A model generated the notes under the pieces. It did no database searches. It was given only the letters and a program-made list of their open reading frames with translations, and was not told where the DNA came from. DNA of 64,000 bases from the NCBI GenBank assembly GCA_964304625.1, contig OZ199840.1, positions 4,712,001 through 4,776,000 of the forward strand, given 5' to 3'. Below, piece by piece: positions 12,971-25,019 of this stretch. The position numbers and the translations under genes are program-made. Numbering within the stretch: position 1 is the stretch's first letter; the number at the start of each line of letters is the position of its first letter. Source of the stretch: Kudoa neothunni. Its lineage: Eukaryota > Cnidaria.

Positions 12971-13592
12971 CAGTGGTGGGCAAATTGCGGGAGCATGTAC
13001 ATGTTTTCAAAATCTAGAAACACCAAGACAGCATTTATCTTCCATAAACAAATAAATAAACAACCTTTTGATGAATATTATGGATTTGTAAACTTTAATT
13101 TTACGCGATTTTATTATATGATTTGATGTTTTATCTATGACTATCATATGTAACTGTGAATGAATTAAGATCTGGTACGTGCTTAAAACAAAATCACGTC
13201 ATAAATTTCAGAAAAAAATGGTACACGAGGTTCAATTCACAACACAAAGAATCTAAAAATAACTAAATAGCAGAAAAACATATGAGCATGCAATACTCAT
13301 ACATAAATTAGGTTTGACGCAATAATAACTATATCCGTATTTTCCATTACATTCGCTGAGTTGAAAAAAATCTAATTTATTAACATATTTGAAAAGCGAT
13401 AAAATCTATTATTCCGATCGAAATTTGAAATAGTATGCCGATCACCAAATTTCTATTTTTTAAAAATTATTTAGTTCCTTTTTAAATTAATTCATACTCT
13501 AACTTGTTTATTGTACCGAAAATGTTAGAAAAACCACCAATAGATATTTAAGTTCCCAGAAAACACATTATCAACAATGCGGCCCTCCACTG
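12971..13592. mobile_element. Possible non-autonomous hAT element
   Basis: The left end CAGTGGTGGGCAAATTGCGG is a typical hAT terminus. At 13579-13592 GCGGCCCTCCACTG reads in the opposite orientation as CAGTGGAGGGCCGC, giving imperfect inverted ends about 620 bp apart. There is no transposase between them, and the flanking 8-mers do not match, so the pairing is tentative. Confidence 0.5.
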
Positions 13593-14469
13593 AAATACGT
13601 TATAATGTTAAAATTAGAAATAATTATTTTTCAGTTTATAAATTTTTTCAAAAGTTTTTTTTAATCTTCCAAGCGCCTCAAAATCGGCGATACACTTGGA
13701 CACTTGGTGTCTTTGGAGTCAAATTCAATAAATAGCCGAGTAATCGCATATAGAATTCAATAAAAATTTCTCCACAAATTTCTATCGTATTTACATCGCG
13801 TGTATACAAAATAATACGAATTTGTGTGGATTTATTGGCGCAGCCTGTATTATGGTTGACTTGGACTTTTTTATTACGAATTAAAGTGAAAAATCAATTT
13901 TTGGCTTGTAAAAATGGTTTAAAATATTGTTCACTTCAATTGTTGATAAATTAAGTTCATTTGTAAAGTGAGTAACAAATTAGTTTCCAAAAGTTGGTAG
14001 TTGGTAGTTGGTAACCGCTTTTACGTAATCCTCTCGGGGTCGAGGAAAAAATAAAGTAGTCATTTAACCGCCTTAATCTATTCTGGATCACATGTAAACA
14101 ATATGAATTTTTTTTATATCGTCCTTTGGATATAATTTAGACTATAAACATTAGTCTTCTCACAAAACACATTCAAATCCTCATTTTTATCATCAAACCC
14201 ACTAGAATCTGAATTTTGATGATTAAAATAGGTGACATAAAATATTTCGTTAGAATCGTTCTCATAATCAGTGAGAAAAATCTAATCAAAATCTTCCTTA
14301 GGCTTTTGTCAGCATATTTCGGGTAAATTCGTGCGAAAGGCGCGGTAAAATGGATGCATCGGTGTCATCTCGTATGACCTCGGTTACATATTTTCCTTAT
14401 TTTCTCAGTATTCTTTCTGTAGAATTCAACCATTCATTTATTTAAATATTCTGTTATCAATCAAAGCAA

Positions 14470-14682
14470 TTAAAATCCTGGGGTCAAATTGACCCCAAAA
14501 TCACCAAGTAAGTTTTTTTGTACATTCTACTTTTTCAAATTTTTATTGAATAATTATAAAACACTATTTATTTTAGGTGAATACACCGAATATTACAATT
14601 TTTTAATTCTTCCATGTATATAAAACTTGTAATACAATAGGCTTTGGGGTCAGTTTGACCCCAGAAACGCTCGGAAGGTTAA
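14470..14682. mobile_element. piggyBac-like MITE
   Basis: A 213-bp segment bounded by TTAA at both sides, the target site used by piggyBac transposons. Just inside each end is the same palindrome, GGGGTCAAATTGACCCC on the left and GGGGTCAGTTTGACCCC on the right. The right terminus is longer (CCTTCCGAGCG read inward from the TTAA), so the left end seems eroded. There is no coding capacity. Confidence 0.65.
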
Positions 14683-15400
14683 TATCTAAATGGCATATAA
14701 CTATTAAAAATATAATACCTATAATATAGTTATTATTGAAAAATAACATCCAAACTTCTAATTATTTTTACCAACAAAACTAAAGAATTCATTATTTTCA
14801 TTTTTTAAATTCATAAGTCACTATTGAAAAACAAAATTAGTAATGGACATCGAATTAAACAATAAAAAATAAACTAGCCAAAAAATACTGACACAATTAG
14901 AGAAAAAAATAATCCAACCAACTATAGGATCAAAAATTATTAAACCTCTAGAGTTAAACTTAAGTTATTCTTTAAAAAAAAAATGGAGTCCCGTATTGGG
15001 CCAAAATTGGCGCGCATTATAATGAGGAGTTGTTTAATATTTAAAGTTAGTTAGTTAGTATTTGACCACCTACTAGATTTTAAAAGATCTATTCTAGATT
15101 ATAACATTATTTAAGTTTAATGCTTATGGATTTTGAAATAACGTCTCAAAATAATAATCTTCAATTAATTTCGGGTTATTTCGTTTCAAACATAAAATGT
15201 TTCTAGTAACTTTTTCCACATTGATTGAATCCTAAAATTATTTATAATTAATTAAAAAATCGTAACAACTCACTTACAAATAGAATAAGTGACTATAATG
15301 TAGATAATTTATTTAAATCATTAGATTTACTTGTCTTCGGCAAACTTCGTTAAATATACAGCTTAAATTATTTAGTAACTCTTTTTGCATCTTTCGATAG

Positions 15401-15765
15401 AACCATGCCTACCGAAATACAAAAAAGAAATCTATAACAAATATCTCCTAAAAAGAATGCGTGTGAAAATAACAGATGGAAGAGTATATGATGGAGTGTT
15501 GGTTGCTACTGATAATTCAGCGAATATTATCCTATGCTACGCCAACGAGTACATTTCTGATTCAAGTATAATAATGGCTGAATGAGATTAATCCAACAAC
15601 TAATTTTTGTTAGATAACGATCATAAATTTCTACGAAAACTTAGAGATGTGATTATTTATGGAGACAAAATTGTAAAAATCGAAATGACAAACCACCCAT
15701 TTCAATGTGATAAAAATATGGTCGATATATATCAAATTTATAAAAATAACACATCATATGTTTAA
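15401..15765 (+). CDS. NAA38: NAA38-like LSm protein of the NatC acetyltransferase (3' exons)
   Basis: Small Sm-fold auxiliary subunit of the NatC N-terminal acetyltransferase. Two exons are clear, 15401-15565 and 15614-15765, with a 48-bp intron. The first holds the Sm1 motif LKRMRVKITDGRVYDGVLVA followed by DNSANIILCYANEYI, which aligns with human NAA38 [20 protein letters not shown] and DCNVILGSAQEFL. The second gives a closing beta strand, DVIIYGDKIVKIEM. The ATG in the first exon (15404) is out of frame, so the true start must lie in an upstream exon that I could not place. The 3' end faces the TMEM50 gene across about 190 bp. Another LSm-domain protein is possible but fits less well. 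Confidence 0.75.
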
Positions 15766-15954
15766 TATATATGAGAGAGAATTTCTACACGTAGCTTTGT
15801 GTGTTTTGTTTTGCGGGCCATATACTCGAAAAATTTAATAATGAAAGCTTTGATATTAGATTGGGCTGAGCCATAGGAATCACATTTTTTATGAGCCTTG
15901 AAAATTAATAATTATCACCAATAGAAATAACAAAAATAATATGCGTTTGAGAGC

Positions 15955-16583
15955 TCACCATAGGGAAGATATCGATTGAGAAAATAATCCACCTATTGTG
16001 AGGAGTGTACTTTGTAACTTTATTTTGGTGGATATTAATACAATTAGAAATAGGTGATTGTTATGTATTTTAGATACCAACGTAGCAGCATATATGGTCA
16101 ACAATACCGACCCCACCAACGTGCCTAGAGGAATAGCAGAGTTCCTATTGGATAGAATATTCTTTAACCATCCCACTCCGACGATAAATAAAATCCTATA
16201 TTAATTGTTATTCTAGTGTGTAAGTAGTAGTAATTTTAAAGCTACCCTGCAAACAGGAAAATAACTGAAAACATGCTGACCAATATAAACTTTCTTAGAT
16301 GGATCACCGCCATTGGAGTTAAAATCAGTAACTAAATGGCCATTAGAAACTGAATTCTAATGTAATGGATATGATTTTGAATCCGAATTGTTACATAAAA
16401 AAAACAAAATAATGATGCAGCCAAACACATCATAGAAGCTAAAATTCGTTGAAACCAATCCTAAAATAAATATTATTGAAAAACATTGATATAATAGATA
16501 TCTACTAAATTCATTGCATCATTGATTAGTTGAAAAACCATATAATTAGCTGAAACAACAGCAAATAATGCAACAGTTTGATT
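15955..16583 (-). CDS. TMEM50: TMEM50-family membrane protein (5' end not resolved)
   Basis: Four-pass membrane protein of the TMEM50 family. Exons recovered on the minus strand: 16506-16583 (NQTVALFAVVSANYMVFQL, first TM), 16395-16460 (ILASMMCLAASLFCFFY, second TM), one from 16356 downward (NSVSNGHL, matching the family NAVSNGQ), 16078-16195 (ILFIVGVGWLKNIL...PLGTLVGSVLL) and 15955-16017 (TLLTIGGLFSQSISSLW then stop). Human TMEM50A ends FFGGLVFKFGRTEDLWQ, so the C-terminus agrees. Phases are consistent except across the junction between the NSVSNG exon and the next one, whose donor I could not fix. The first exon is probably upstream of 16584, perhaps at an ATG near 16678. The similarity was judged by eye. 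Confidence 0.7.
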
Positions 16584-18889
16584 CTTTCGTTATCACTTCG
16601 TTTGCTATCGATGTAATCAACGAGTGTCCTGGGGGTTGGGCTAGCGTATGTGCCTCCACATTTAACTTACCCACCATTAACAATTGGACAATTTGTTAAT
16701 GTAATTTTATTGTTTAAAGAATTAATGAATTAAACTTTTTAATTACTCCTTTAACTTAACTTACCTTAAAGATGAGCTAGACTATTAATGTATAAGGTTA
16801 TGTCGGAACGATAGAACCAAATTATCTGCTTAATTCTTGGATCTAGTTCTGCATTACATGTAATACTAATTGCCTCAGATATTTTGAGTGAGCTACGCCT
16901 TATCGCACATATAAGATAGAAAGAGTGTGGATTTCGTTTTCTCAATAAAAGGAGGGTGTGAATCCGATTCGAGCTTGGAAGCACTGTTCCATTTATAGGC
17001 CGCAACGGCGCACTAATTTTCCGCGTATTGATTTTAAATTCTTTGAAAAACTTTCTCGTATTAAAATAATGATATTTTTAAATAATTACTGATGGCATCT
17101 ATCATTTGGCTCTTTAGAGTGATCGAAGATTGTTGGAGAACTCCTACATAACCATATATAGTGGGGTCACCAATGTTTTGGACTTGTGGGCGGGTCGTAT
17201 TTTTGATTTTCCTAAGCTTTGAGGACCGCCTCAATTTTTTTTTAACAGTTACAAAAATAACATAAATACACAAAATTATGAAATTATGAAATTTTGTTTG
17301 GATGTGAAACATGAAACAGATTTCTGTCCGATAACGTTTTGTCCCATCTCAGTGCAAAAAATAATTCCAATCGTAAGAAACACATTGAGGAAATTATCTG
17401 ATAACCGATTTTAGTGATAATATTTAGTATTTTTCATTTTTGAGGGCTCAATGGGATAAAAACAACCGGCTGTCTTACATATAATTTAAAAAACGGAGTG
17501 GCAATCGCAATTGATCCGTATTATCCGCATATGCGGGTTGTCTATTGCTACCGGAGGGAACAACTTCAAATCTAAGAATCCAGTTTAAATTTGAAATCAA
17601 CATTTGTAGTTAATGATTTTGGCTTAACATAATGAACTGTTTTGGATAAAATTTGAGCCAGCGAAAAATACAACATTATCGTAAGGTGTTTTGGGTTAAA
17701 AAAGCTTCAATTTACCTTTTTAACGTTGGATAAAATTAATATGCAAAATTGAGTTAGAAAAATTTATTAGACTGATTATGATACAATTTTTGAGCTCAAA
17801 TAAAACTTTTTTTAATAAACAATTAGTATTTTAAATAGATAGTATACTGTTTTTTTATAGAAAAACTCTCGGTGGGGATGAAAGCTCTAACTAATATTTG
17901 TTAATATTTTAATGATTTTATTTCGTATTATTTTGTGCTAACTTCCTTTGAAATATTTATATTACACAAAGTCTACAGGTAAAAAATGGATATTTTAATA
18001 GACAATTCTCATAAATTCCCTTACTTTATGTTCTAAACGATAACAACGATACTCATTTTTTCAGTCAAACTAGGGATGCATAAGTTATGCAAAATGTTCA
18101 AATAGGATCATCAGCAGCAGGTAAATACAAGGGTACACTAATAAGGATACAAATTGTGGAATTCATCGACAATATTTGGATTTACAATTATTGCGAGTTC
18201 AAACGCTTATTTATTGTCTCAATCAGCACAAATTTTCAACAAAATTGAAGAGTTAGTCGCATTAGGTGATCAACCAAAAATAATCAAGTAACAACATTAT
18301 TCTCATTTTTTGTAATTTTAACATCGCAATTAAAATTTTGGGTCAACATATTAATAGTCGTAAATACATCTATGTTGGTTATTCCTCTTGTTTTCACATT
18401 GTGTAGAGATCTCACTGTGATATTTTTACTCTAAAATCTTTATTTATGTGGGTCTCTAACATTCTTTAATTAAAATTTATTCTATTTTCATTTTCATGGA
18501 TATGATCATTTTTTAATAAATACCTCAAACAACCTCTTCTATTCGTTCAAAAATTCAAATGTCCGAACTAAAATTTTTACCTTGTTTCCAATAAAACAAT
18601 TTAATCTACGTGATTTGGCCGAAAAAAGTGCGTATTATCGGTTGCCTACTGTATTACGTTTGAATTAATTTTGTTTTAAATCTCCCTTATATATTAAAAA
18701 CAAGAACACATTATAAGTTAGTTAATTTATACAGTAATAATTTTGTACAAATAACTGTAATAGTTTTTATTGAAAAATTAAATTGTAGCGTTGTGAAATA
18801 ACATACACAACCGTTTCCCGATTGATCCCTTTCAAGTACTTTTTTGGAGCGAAGTTTGTTGTTTTATATTTTAATGACCAGAACAGCAC
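16584..18889. other. Intergenic, AT-rich
   Basis: It may include the first exon of the TMEM50-like gene near 16670. Otherwise nothing is supported. Minus frames of 79 and 83 codons at 16766-17005 and 17061-17312 have no recognisable content. Confidence 0.5.
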
Positions 18890-19815
18890 CAAGAATTATA
18901 ACTATGACAGAAAAATATAATGTAGTTAAATATTAAGATAGTCTTTCATGTAAAGATGTGAAAGCCGCTACCATCAAAGGATTTTAAAAATGAGAGAAAA
19001 TATTTTAAAAATCTATGAAGGTGGTCTATTTTCTAAAAACAGGTAACACTTGAATAATGAGGCAAATATTATTGATAAAAAAGATTTAATATAAAGAAAA
19101 GTCAACCTTCATGGCGAATCTCGCGATGTTGATTCCAAAACTTTGGCAGAATGGATGTGTAAAATTGATGATACATATTTACTATATCAACTGCATCGTG
19201 GTAAAAAGTTCTCAGTTTATTTTATAATGATTTTAAGGTAATAGATATGTTCATTCATCCGAATACAATACGAGGGAACTAAACGTCCAAAAAATGTTTG
19301 ACCATTTTATTAAAAACTTCGTTAAGTGGAGAAAAGCTAGGCTAGTACCATTGGTAATCAGACCGAATAAAAAACCACGTTGCTTCAAGAATATTAAGAA
19401 ATTACCGCTTTTATTCGAATCCAACAAAAAGGCTGGGTGCCTCGGAAAATTTTCTTGAGATACATTTAAAAAAGTAACGATAACTTTAATTAATATTTTT
19501 TCGCTAAAACGTCACTAGCGTTTTGCAGCCGCTACACCAGGGTGTCATCCATTCCTTTAAATCATGCTACAAATTTGATGATAGAACGATTCATTTCATG
19601 TGCTGAAATGAGAATAGAGCTAACTCCTCAAAATGTTTTAGAAGCAATGGGCTTAATTGAAACTGTCTGACAGAGCGTTTCAAAAAATACAACCACAAAT
19701 TGTTTCATAAAATTGGGATTTTCTTCTTCAAGATCTACCTCAACTCAGGACGATTTATCAGTTGATAATGCTCATAAAGTTGTTAAACAACATGAATTCT
19801 TTAAAATAAGATAAA
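18890..19815 (+). mobile_element. Tigger/pogo transposase relic
   Basis: Fragments of a pogo-class DDE transposase in shifting frames. An HTH-like start reads TEKYNVVKY near 18910. A DDE segment near 19280-19440 contains GTKRPKK, then PLVIRPNKKPRCFKNIKKLP. A later block near 19525-19570 gives TSVLQPLHQGVIHSFKSCYK, where Tigger proteins have TSVLQPMDQGVIRSFK. Order and spacing fit one decayed insertion that lies just downstream (3') of the ARF gene. No terminal repeats were found. Confidence 0.8.
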
Positions 19816-19961
19816 TTTTAAAAAAATTTGGATGCAACATAATTTACTCTTTACAGAAAAAAAATACATTATGAACAATTAGTAAACAAAAAAATATTAA
19901 GGAAATTAAAGTGAATAATATTTAACAATAAAGAACAACAGCATATCACGGAAAGTTTGAA

Positions 19962-20584
19962 TTATTGTTTTTTGGGAATATTTTTTGTCAGCCATTTGAC
20001 AGCATCGTCAAGCCCATCGCCAGTTTTAGCACTGATTGGAAGAACACAGGTTTTATGGCCAGTTATCATCCTCAACTCAAGCCTTTGGGATACCTCGTCA
20101 GGCTTTAATGCGTCCTTGATATCCTGCTTGTTACAACATACTAGAAGTATTGCATTGGACATTTCGGGGTCGTTGATGACATTGGTGAGTTCAATTTTAG
20201 CTTGTTCCATTCGATCCGTGTCACTGCTGTCTATCACAAAAACTAGAGCTTGTGCGTCAGTGTAGTAGTGTTTCCAAAGAGGACGAATCCTGTCTTGACC
20301 GCCTACGTCCTTGATTCATTTTATCAAATTTAAAGAACGATATATAAATCCAATACCCAAAGATTAAGAACCATTTTTTTTGTTTTCACTGTCTCCACAT
20401 TAAACCCTATGGTGGGTATTGTCTTTTCGAATTCTCCAATTCGTAGTTGGGAAACCATTGCTAATGACAATATGAAACTATTCATTAATTTATTAAACAC
20501 AAAACGGTTACTAGATTTTCCGGCATTGTCCAATCCCAGAACTAAAATACGCGCTTCTTGTTTCTTGCTAAATGTATTCCCCAT
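19962..20584 (-). CDS. ADP-ribosylation factor family GTPase
   Basis: Small GTPase of the Arf family, which recruits coats and effectors to Golgi or plasma membranes. Three exons, 20512-20584, 20357-20460 and 19962-20309, splice in frame to 174 residues, close to the usual 180. Gly2 follows the start Met (MGNTF), as needed for myristoylation. G1 is GLDNAGKST, switch 1 is [13 protein letters not shown]3 is DVGGQD, G4 is CNKQD and the G5 region is SAKTGDGLD. The interswitch and [10 protein letters not shown] resemble ARF1 and ARF6 more than ARL2/3. The introns are 51 and 47 bp. The G1 Thr pair of ARF1 is Ser-Thr here. The exact paralogue (ARF1, ARF6 or ARL1-like) cannot be fixed by eye. Confidence 0.93.
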
Positions 20585-21944
20585 TAGATTAGTGTAGATA
20601 TTTTAAATGGTTAATGATATGCCAATTCAGAAATTCGGACTAAGACTTATTAATAGAACAATCCAAGATCTTAAGAATTCATCTCTAAGCTGATTACGTC
20701 AACCATACTTTCCGGGGAAAAATATTTTGTTTAACAATTGTTATGCCCGTTTCGATAGGAATAGGTGAGTTTTAGTTACTAGAATACCTAATTTGAATAA
20801 ATCGACCAATTCCATCTGTAATCGGACAATTTGTTTAATCTATGTTCACACCTTTGGTAACTCCCATAATCGCGTAAGTATCATTCAAACATTTTCTTAA
20901 TGAATAGACTATCGACCACTGTAACCGACTATTACGAGTTTCAAAGTATTTATAACTTTATTAATTATTGAGGTTGTTCTAATAATATTTTTGAGTTATT
21001 TTCCCAGTTTATGTCAAATTGGATTTATTTCTAACGATCAACCACATACATGGATCCTTAAAGCGCATTAAAAAATTTTAGAAAAATAAATTTATGTTTA
21101 AATAATTCATTTTCTAATTATTAATGGGTATAAAAATTTGAGTTAATGGATTAAATTAGTCTTTAGCTAGGATAATCTTTTAGAATCTTATTATAATTAC
21201 TTCCAGGAAAACATATACAAAAGTAAATCCACGACGTATACTGAATTGGAGGTTTTATTAACTTTCTAACAAATTTAGCGTTACAACGAACACAGACATA
21301 TATTAATCCACATGTGTAATCATATACATTTATAAAAATATTGTTAAATATTAGAAACTTACCTTTTAATATAATTAAATTTAAAAAAACAAATATCCAA
21401 ACAATAACTGCAATTGTTCAGAAACTAAAATATTATAAAATAGAACACTTTGGGCTCTAAATAATCCTGGATTTTTAATGGTTAAATCTATAAAATAAAT
21501 ATTATTAGCTTTCGGTTAAATTAGTATTAGTTTCTTATGGCTAGATTTGAAGAAAATCGTTAAACAATGTAGGAATTAATCTCTCTAAAATCTTCATCGG
21601 GGTGAATCGGCGGTAGTTCGTAACACTTTCCTACCGCGAATCAAACAAATTTCAGCCTTTTTTACACATCATTTTAAGATATTTTTCTAATTACAAAAAA
21701 ATATTATTAATGTAATTTTTATAATTCTGAAAGAAATAATTTTGATGCAAATATAACTTATCCTTGCATGCAGATTATCGGAATATTTCGATATAGCCTG
21801 TTAATAAATATGAATCATTTAATGCTTCAATGTGATGGTCTGAAATATTCGTTTACTGAATTCGACATCTATGCATTAGAATTATCTAAAAATGAATATA
21901 TTTTAGATTCTCCCGTTGATTCTACAATGTATTGGTTTCAACAA

Positions 21945-21982
<38 letters not shown>

Positions 21983-23792
21983 GATATTATTACAACGACA
22001 ATTTATTGCATCTTGAAATAATATTTTTTGGAGGATTCTTAGGTATCCTAACCTTGATGGCAATAAATAAGGATAGATGGGGGCTATTATTTGAATTATT
22101 TAATTTTAACGATGACAATGAATTATATCGGCATTAATTTTCGAGCGTAAATTTCACTGTAAAGTAAGACAAATGTATTTTATTTGTTTAATTCAAAAGC
22201 TCCAGCAAAAAGAATACGATAAATTTATCCGCTAAGAGATATTTGGAAAAATTTGTTTCTTTTAAAGGAAAATATATTTGACATACTTTAATATTAAAAT
22301 ACACCAAACTGCATTGTAATTAATATTTAATATAAAATTATAAGAATTTTTTTGTTTCTTTCTTAATCGTTAACTTATAATTTTTTTATTAAATTTTTTA
22401 TTGGAAATTAAGAAATTATTCAGTTTTTATTATTAAAATTCAGAAACCTAATTTTAAAAAATGATAATATTATTTTTTTACCCTTTAATAAGTGTAAAAC
22501 GTTGAGAAAAAAATTTAAAGCCATATTCTTATTGTTTTATAAGTTTTTTTATATGTCAAAATTTCCTTACAACAAATTTGACAAAATATATTAATTGAGA
22601 ATATTTTGAAATGTAAACACAGCATGTTAACGATGGTTATTATTTCTATTGGTAGATATATAATTCATTAAAACTAATAATTCTATAGAAATAACAAATT
22701 TTTATTATAAACAACATTGTTACGTTTATCGAATGCTACACTAAACACACGTAAGAAGTTTTCTTAAACTGTATAACTTCATATAATCATCCTTAAGTTT
22801 TATTCCCATTTAAATTAAATTTTTATCTAAAACATAATATTGGTTAATTATTAAAAAACTCATATACTCCAAGAAAATTAAGAAAATATATTTTGAGAGC
22901 ACGTGGTTAAGTCTCCCGCGTTTATACTATTCACATTTAAAACATATAAAAACCTGTATAAATAAATTTGATATTGCAAAATTAGTGTTTCTATGGTAAA
23001 AAATATGAAATATAACAATTTTATGAATAAACGTCAAGACAAATTAGAGATCAATTCAATATTTGTTGAAAAAATGGTGGAGATTACACGTGTACCCGAC
23101 CGAGTCCGGATAAAAAATTCTTATAATTTTGAAGTTATTTTTCGCTGAATTTTTGCTCATCATATTCTTTTATTTTATTATGAACAATCGCGAAAAAATG
23201 AAAAAAAACATGAGCGAGAATACGTTTTGTAGGTGCCGCATACTTTACCTTTACCTGCTCACTGCGTTCAAGTATAATGTTAATGACAACGTTTGTTATA
23301 GTTTTTCAATGAGGATAAAATAACATTTTTTAAACGACCTGTGTATGTAGCGTGTGACTCGTTGGGAAAAAAGTCATAATAATAAATTGAGTTAATAACT
23401 CGTGTGATAAACAACAAATGTTCATAAAACTAGGATAACTCCCTCATAACGTTTATGTTAAATACATGTAAACAATAACTTCAGAATTTAGGAATTAATC
23501 GTTTTAAGTTAAAAATACGCGTGATTTAAACAATTAATCAGAAGTTTACGTCGTTTAGCTAGCGTGGTTATAGGCATACTACAAACAGGAAACAAATAAA
23601 TTCAAAAGCAAATAATAATACATTGTTATGTATTATCGCAGTATATATATATATATATAAACATTTTTAAATTTAAAATGATTTACTTTAATTAATTATT
23701 GAACTATTTGAATTTTTGTTGTAAAATATTATTTGAATAGTATGGAAATAAAATAATGTAATTAGTTAGAACTAGGTTGATTTTATAATTTT
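20585..23792. other. Intergenic, AT-rich
   Basis: No gene is supported. It contains TA runs at 21944-21979 and 23641-23660. The open frames running through the first of these are microsatellite artefacts. Confidence 0.6.
21944..21979. repeat. TA microsatellite
   Basis: About 17 TA units preceded by ACA and followed by TAGAAG. Confidence 0.9.
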
Positions 23793-24845
23793 TTGGAATA
23801 TTTCTGTATCGCCATTGATGATACCACTGGTATGAGAGATACTTGTCAGATTGCGTTATTCGTGAGAGGTGTAAAACCAACCTTGGAAACTGTAGAAGAG
23901 TTTGCACAATTGATTCCTATAAAAGACACAAATACTGGCAAAGATATTTTTAATTCCATTATGAAATGGATTAATGATATGAATCTATCATTATCGAAAC
24001 TTATTGGAGTTACGACGAATGGAGAACCAGCTATGGTTGGTAAAAACAAAGGTCTCATATCACAATTACAACAATATCTTGGATTTGATCACAAATTATT
24101 CAAACTTCATTGCATCATTCATCAAGATACGTTGTGTCCAAAAGAATTGGGCTTCGACGCTATAATGAAAACAACCGTGAAAACGGTCAACTTTATTCTT
24201 TCAAGAATTTTTGAAATAAATCGATGCTTTTGAACGGAAACTCCACTTGTGGAAAATACAAATTCAGTACGGAAATTATACACATTTTCCGAATTTACAT
24301 AAACATGAAAATTATATTTCAATTGGCCTAATAGTGGAAACTATTAGTAATCTACAGAAGGAGTTTTCTGATTTTTGAAGTTATGGGGGAGTGTTTAAAT
24401 TATGTAGTAATCCCTACGATACAGAGGTAAATCAAGTTTCTGAAATATATCAATTAGAATTGATTGATTTAAAATGCGACAAACTATTGGAATCCAAATT
24501 TCGTAGTGAGTCTATTATTGAATTTTATAAAAATTATTTGTTACCGACTGGAAAGTAGGTAAATTTGCTAAACAATTCAAAATTTGTATTTTCTTTGTTT
24601 GGCAGTACTTATAGTTGCGAACAGCTTTTTTTCAAAGATGAAAATCTTGATAATGTCCCTTTATTGTCATCATGTAATATTCCCACTGACATGGAAAAAT
24701 GATCCAAAAATGAAAAAAATTAAATACCACATTGAACTTTGTTATTTATTGTTTTATAACTCGTTCAATATGAACATGTCAATACTTTATTTAAAAATGA
24801 AAATTTTTATTAAATGTAGAGTGGCCGCTAAGGTAAAATTATAAG
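23793..24845 (+). mobile_element. hAT transposase relic, GTF2IRD2/ZBED type
   Basis: A 146-codon frame gives the catalytic core of a hAT transposase: FCIAIDDTTGMRDTCQIALF, LIGVTTNGEPAMVGKNKGL and LHCIIHQDTLC with the following KTVNFI. These are hallmarks of the copies domesticated in vertebrate GTF2IRD2 and ZBED genes. The middle is frame-broken. The C-terminal dimerisation helix reappears near 24587-24645 as FSLFGSTYSCEQLFSKMK. The BED zinc finger and both transposon ends are missing, so this is a 5'-truncated dead copy. Confidence 0.85.
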
Positions 24846-25019
24846 CTATTTGGTCATTATACAAAAAAAATTGTCGATCCCTTTTATAGAGGATTTAGAA
24901 GCGCGAAATATTAAAACTGTGAGAGTTGCATCGGAAACTTGTTATTTTTCCTCGATGACTAGATGAAACATTCTAGTCGTAAAGCGACCCCACTTTTAAT
25001 GATGTTTTTCCACTTTACT

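Larger units (their letters stand above)
12097..15400. other. Intergenic with short transposon remnants
   Basis: Apart from the two elements listed separately there is no supported gene. A minus-strand frame at 12459-12822 is open for about 120 codons behind a possible TTTTAG acceptor. It matches nothing I know, and one frame of this length is expected by chance in such a window. Confidence 0.5.

Noticed and set aside
21768-22137. Two overlapping plus-strand frames through a TA run
   Set aside because: They read alternating Ile-Tyr across the microsatellite, with no domain on either side.
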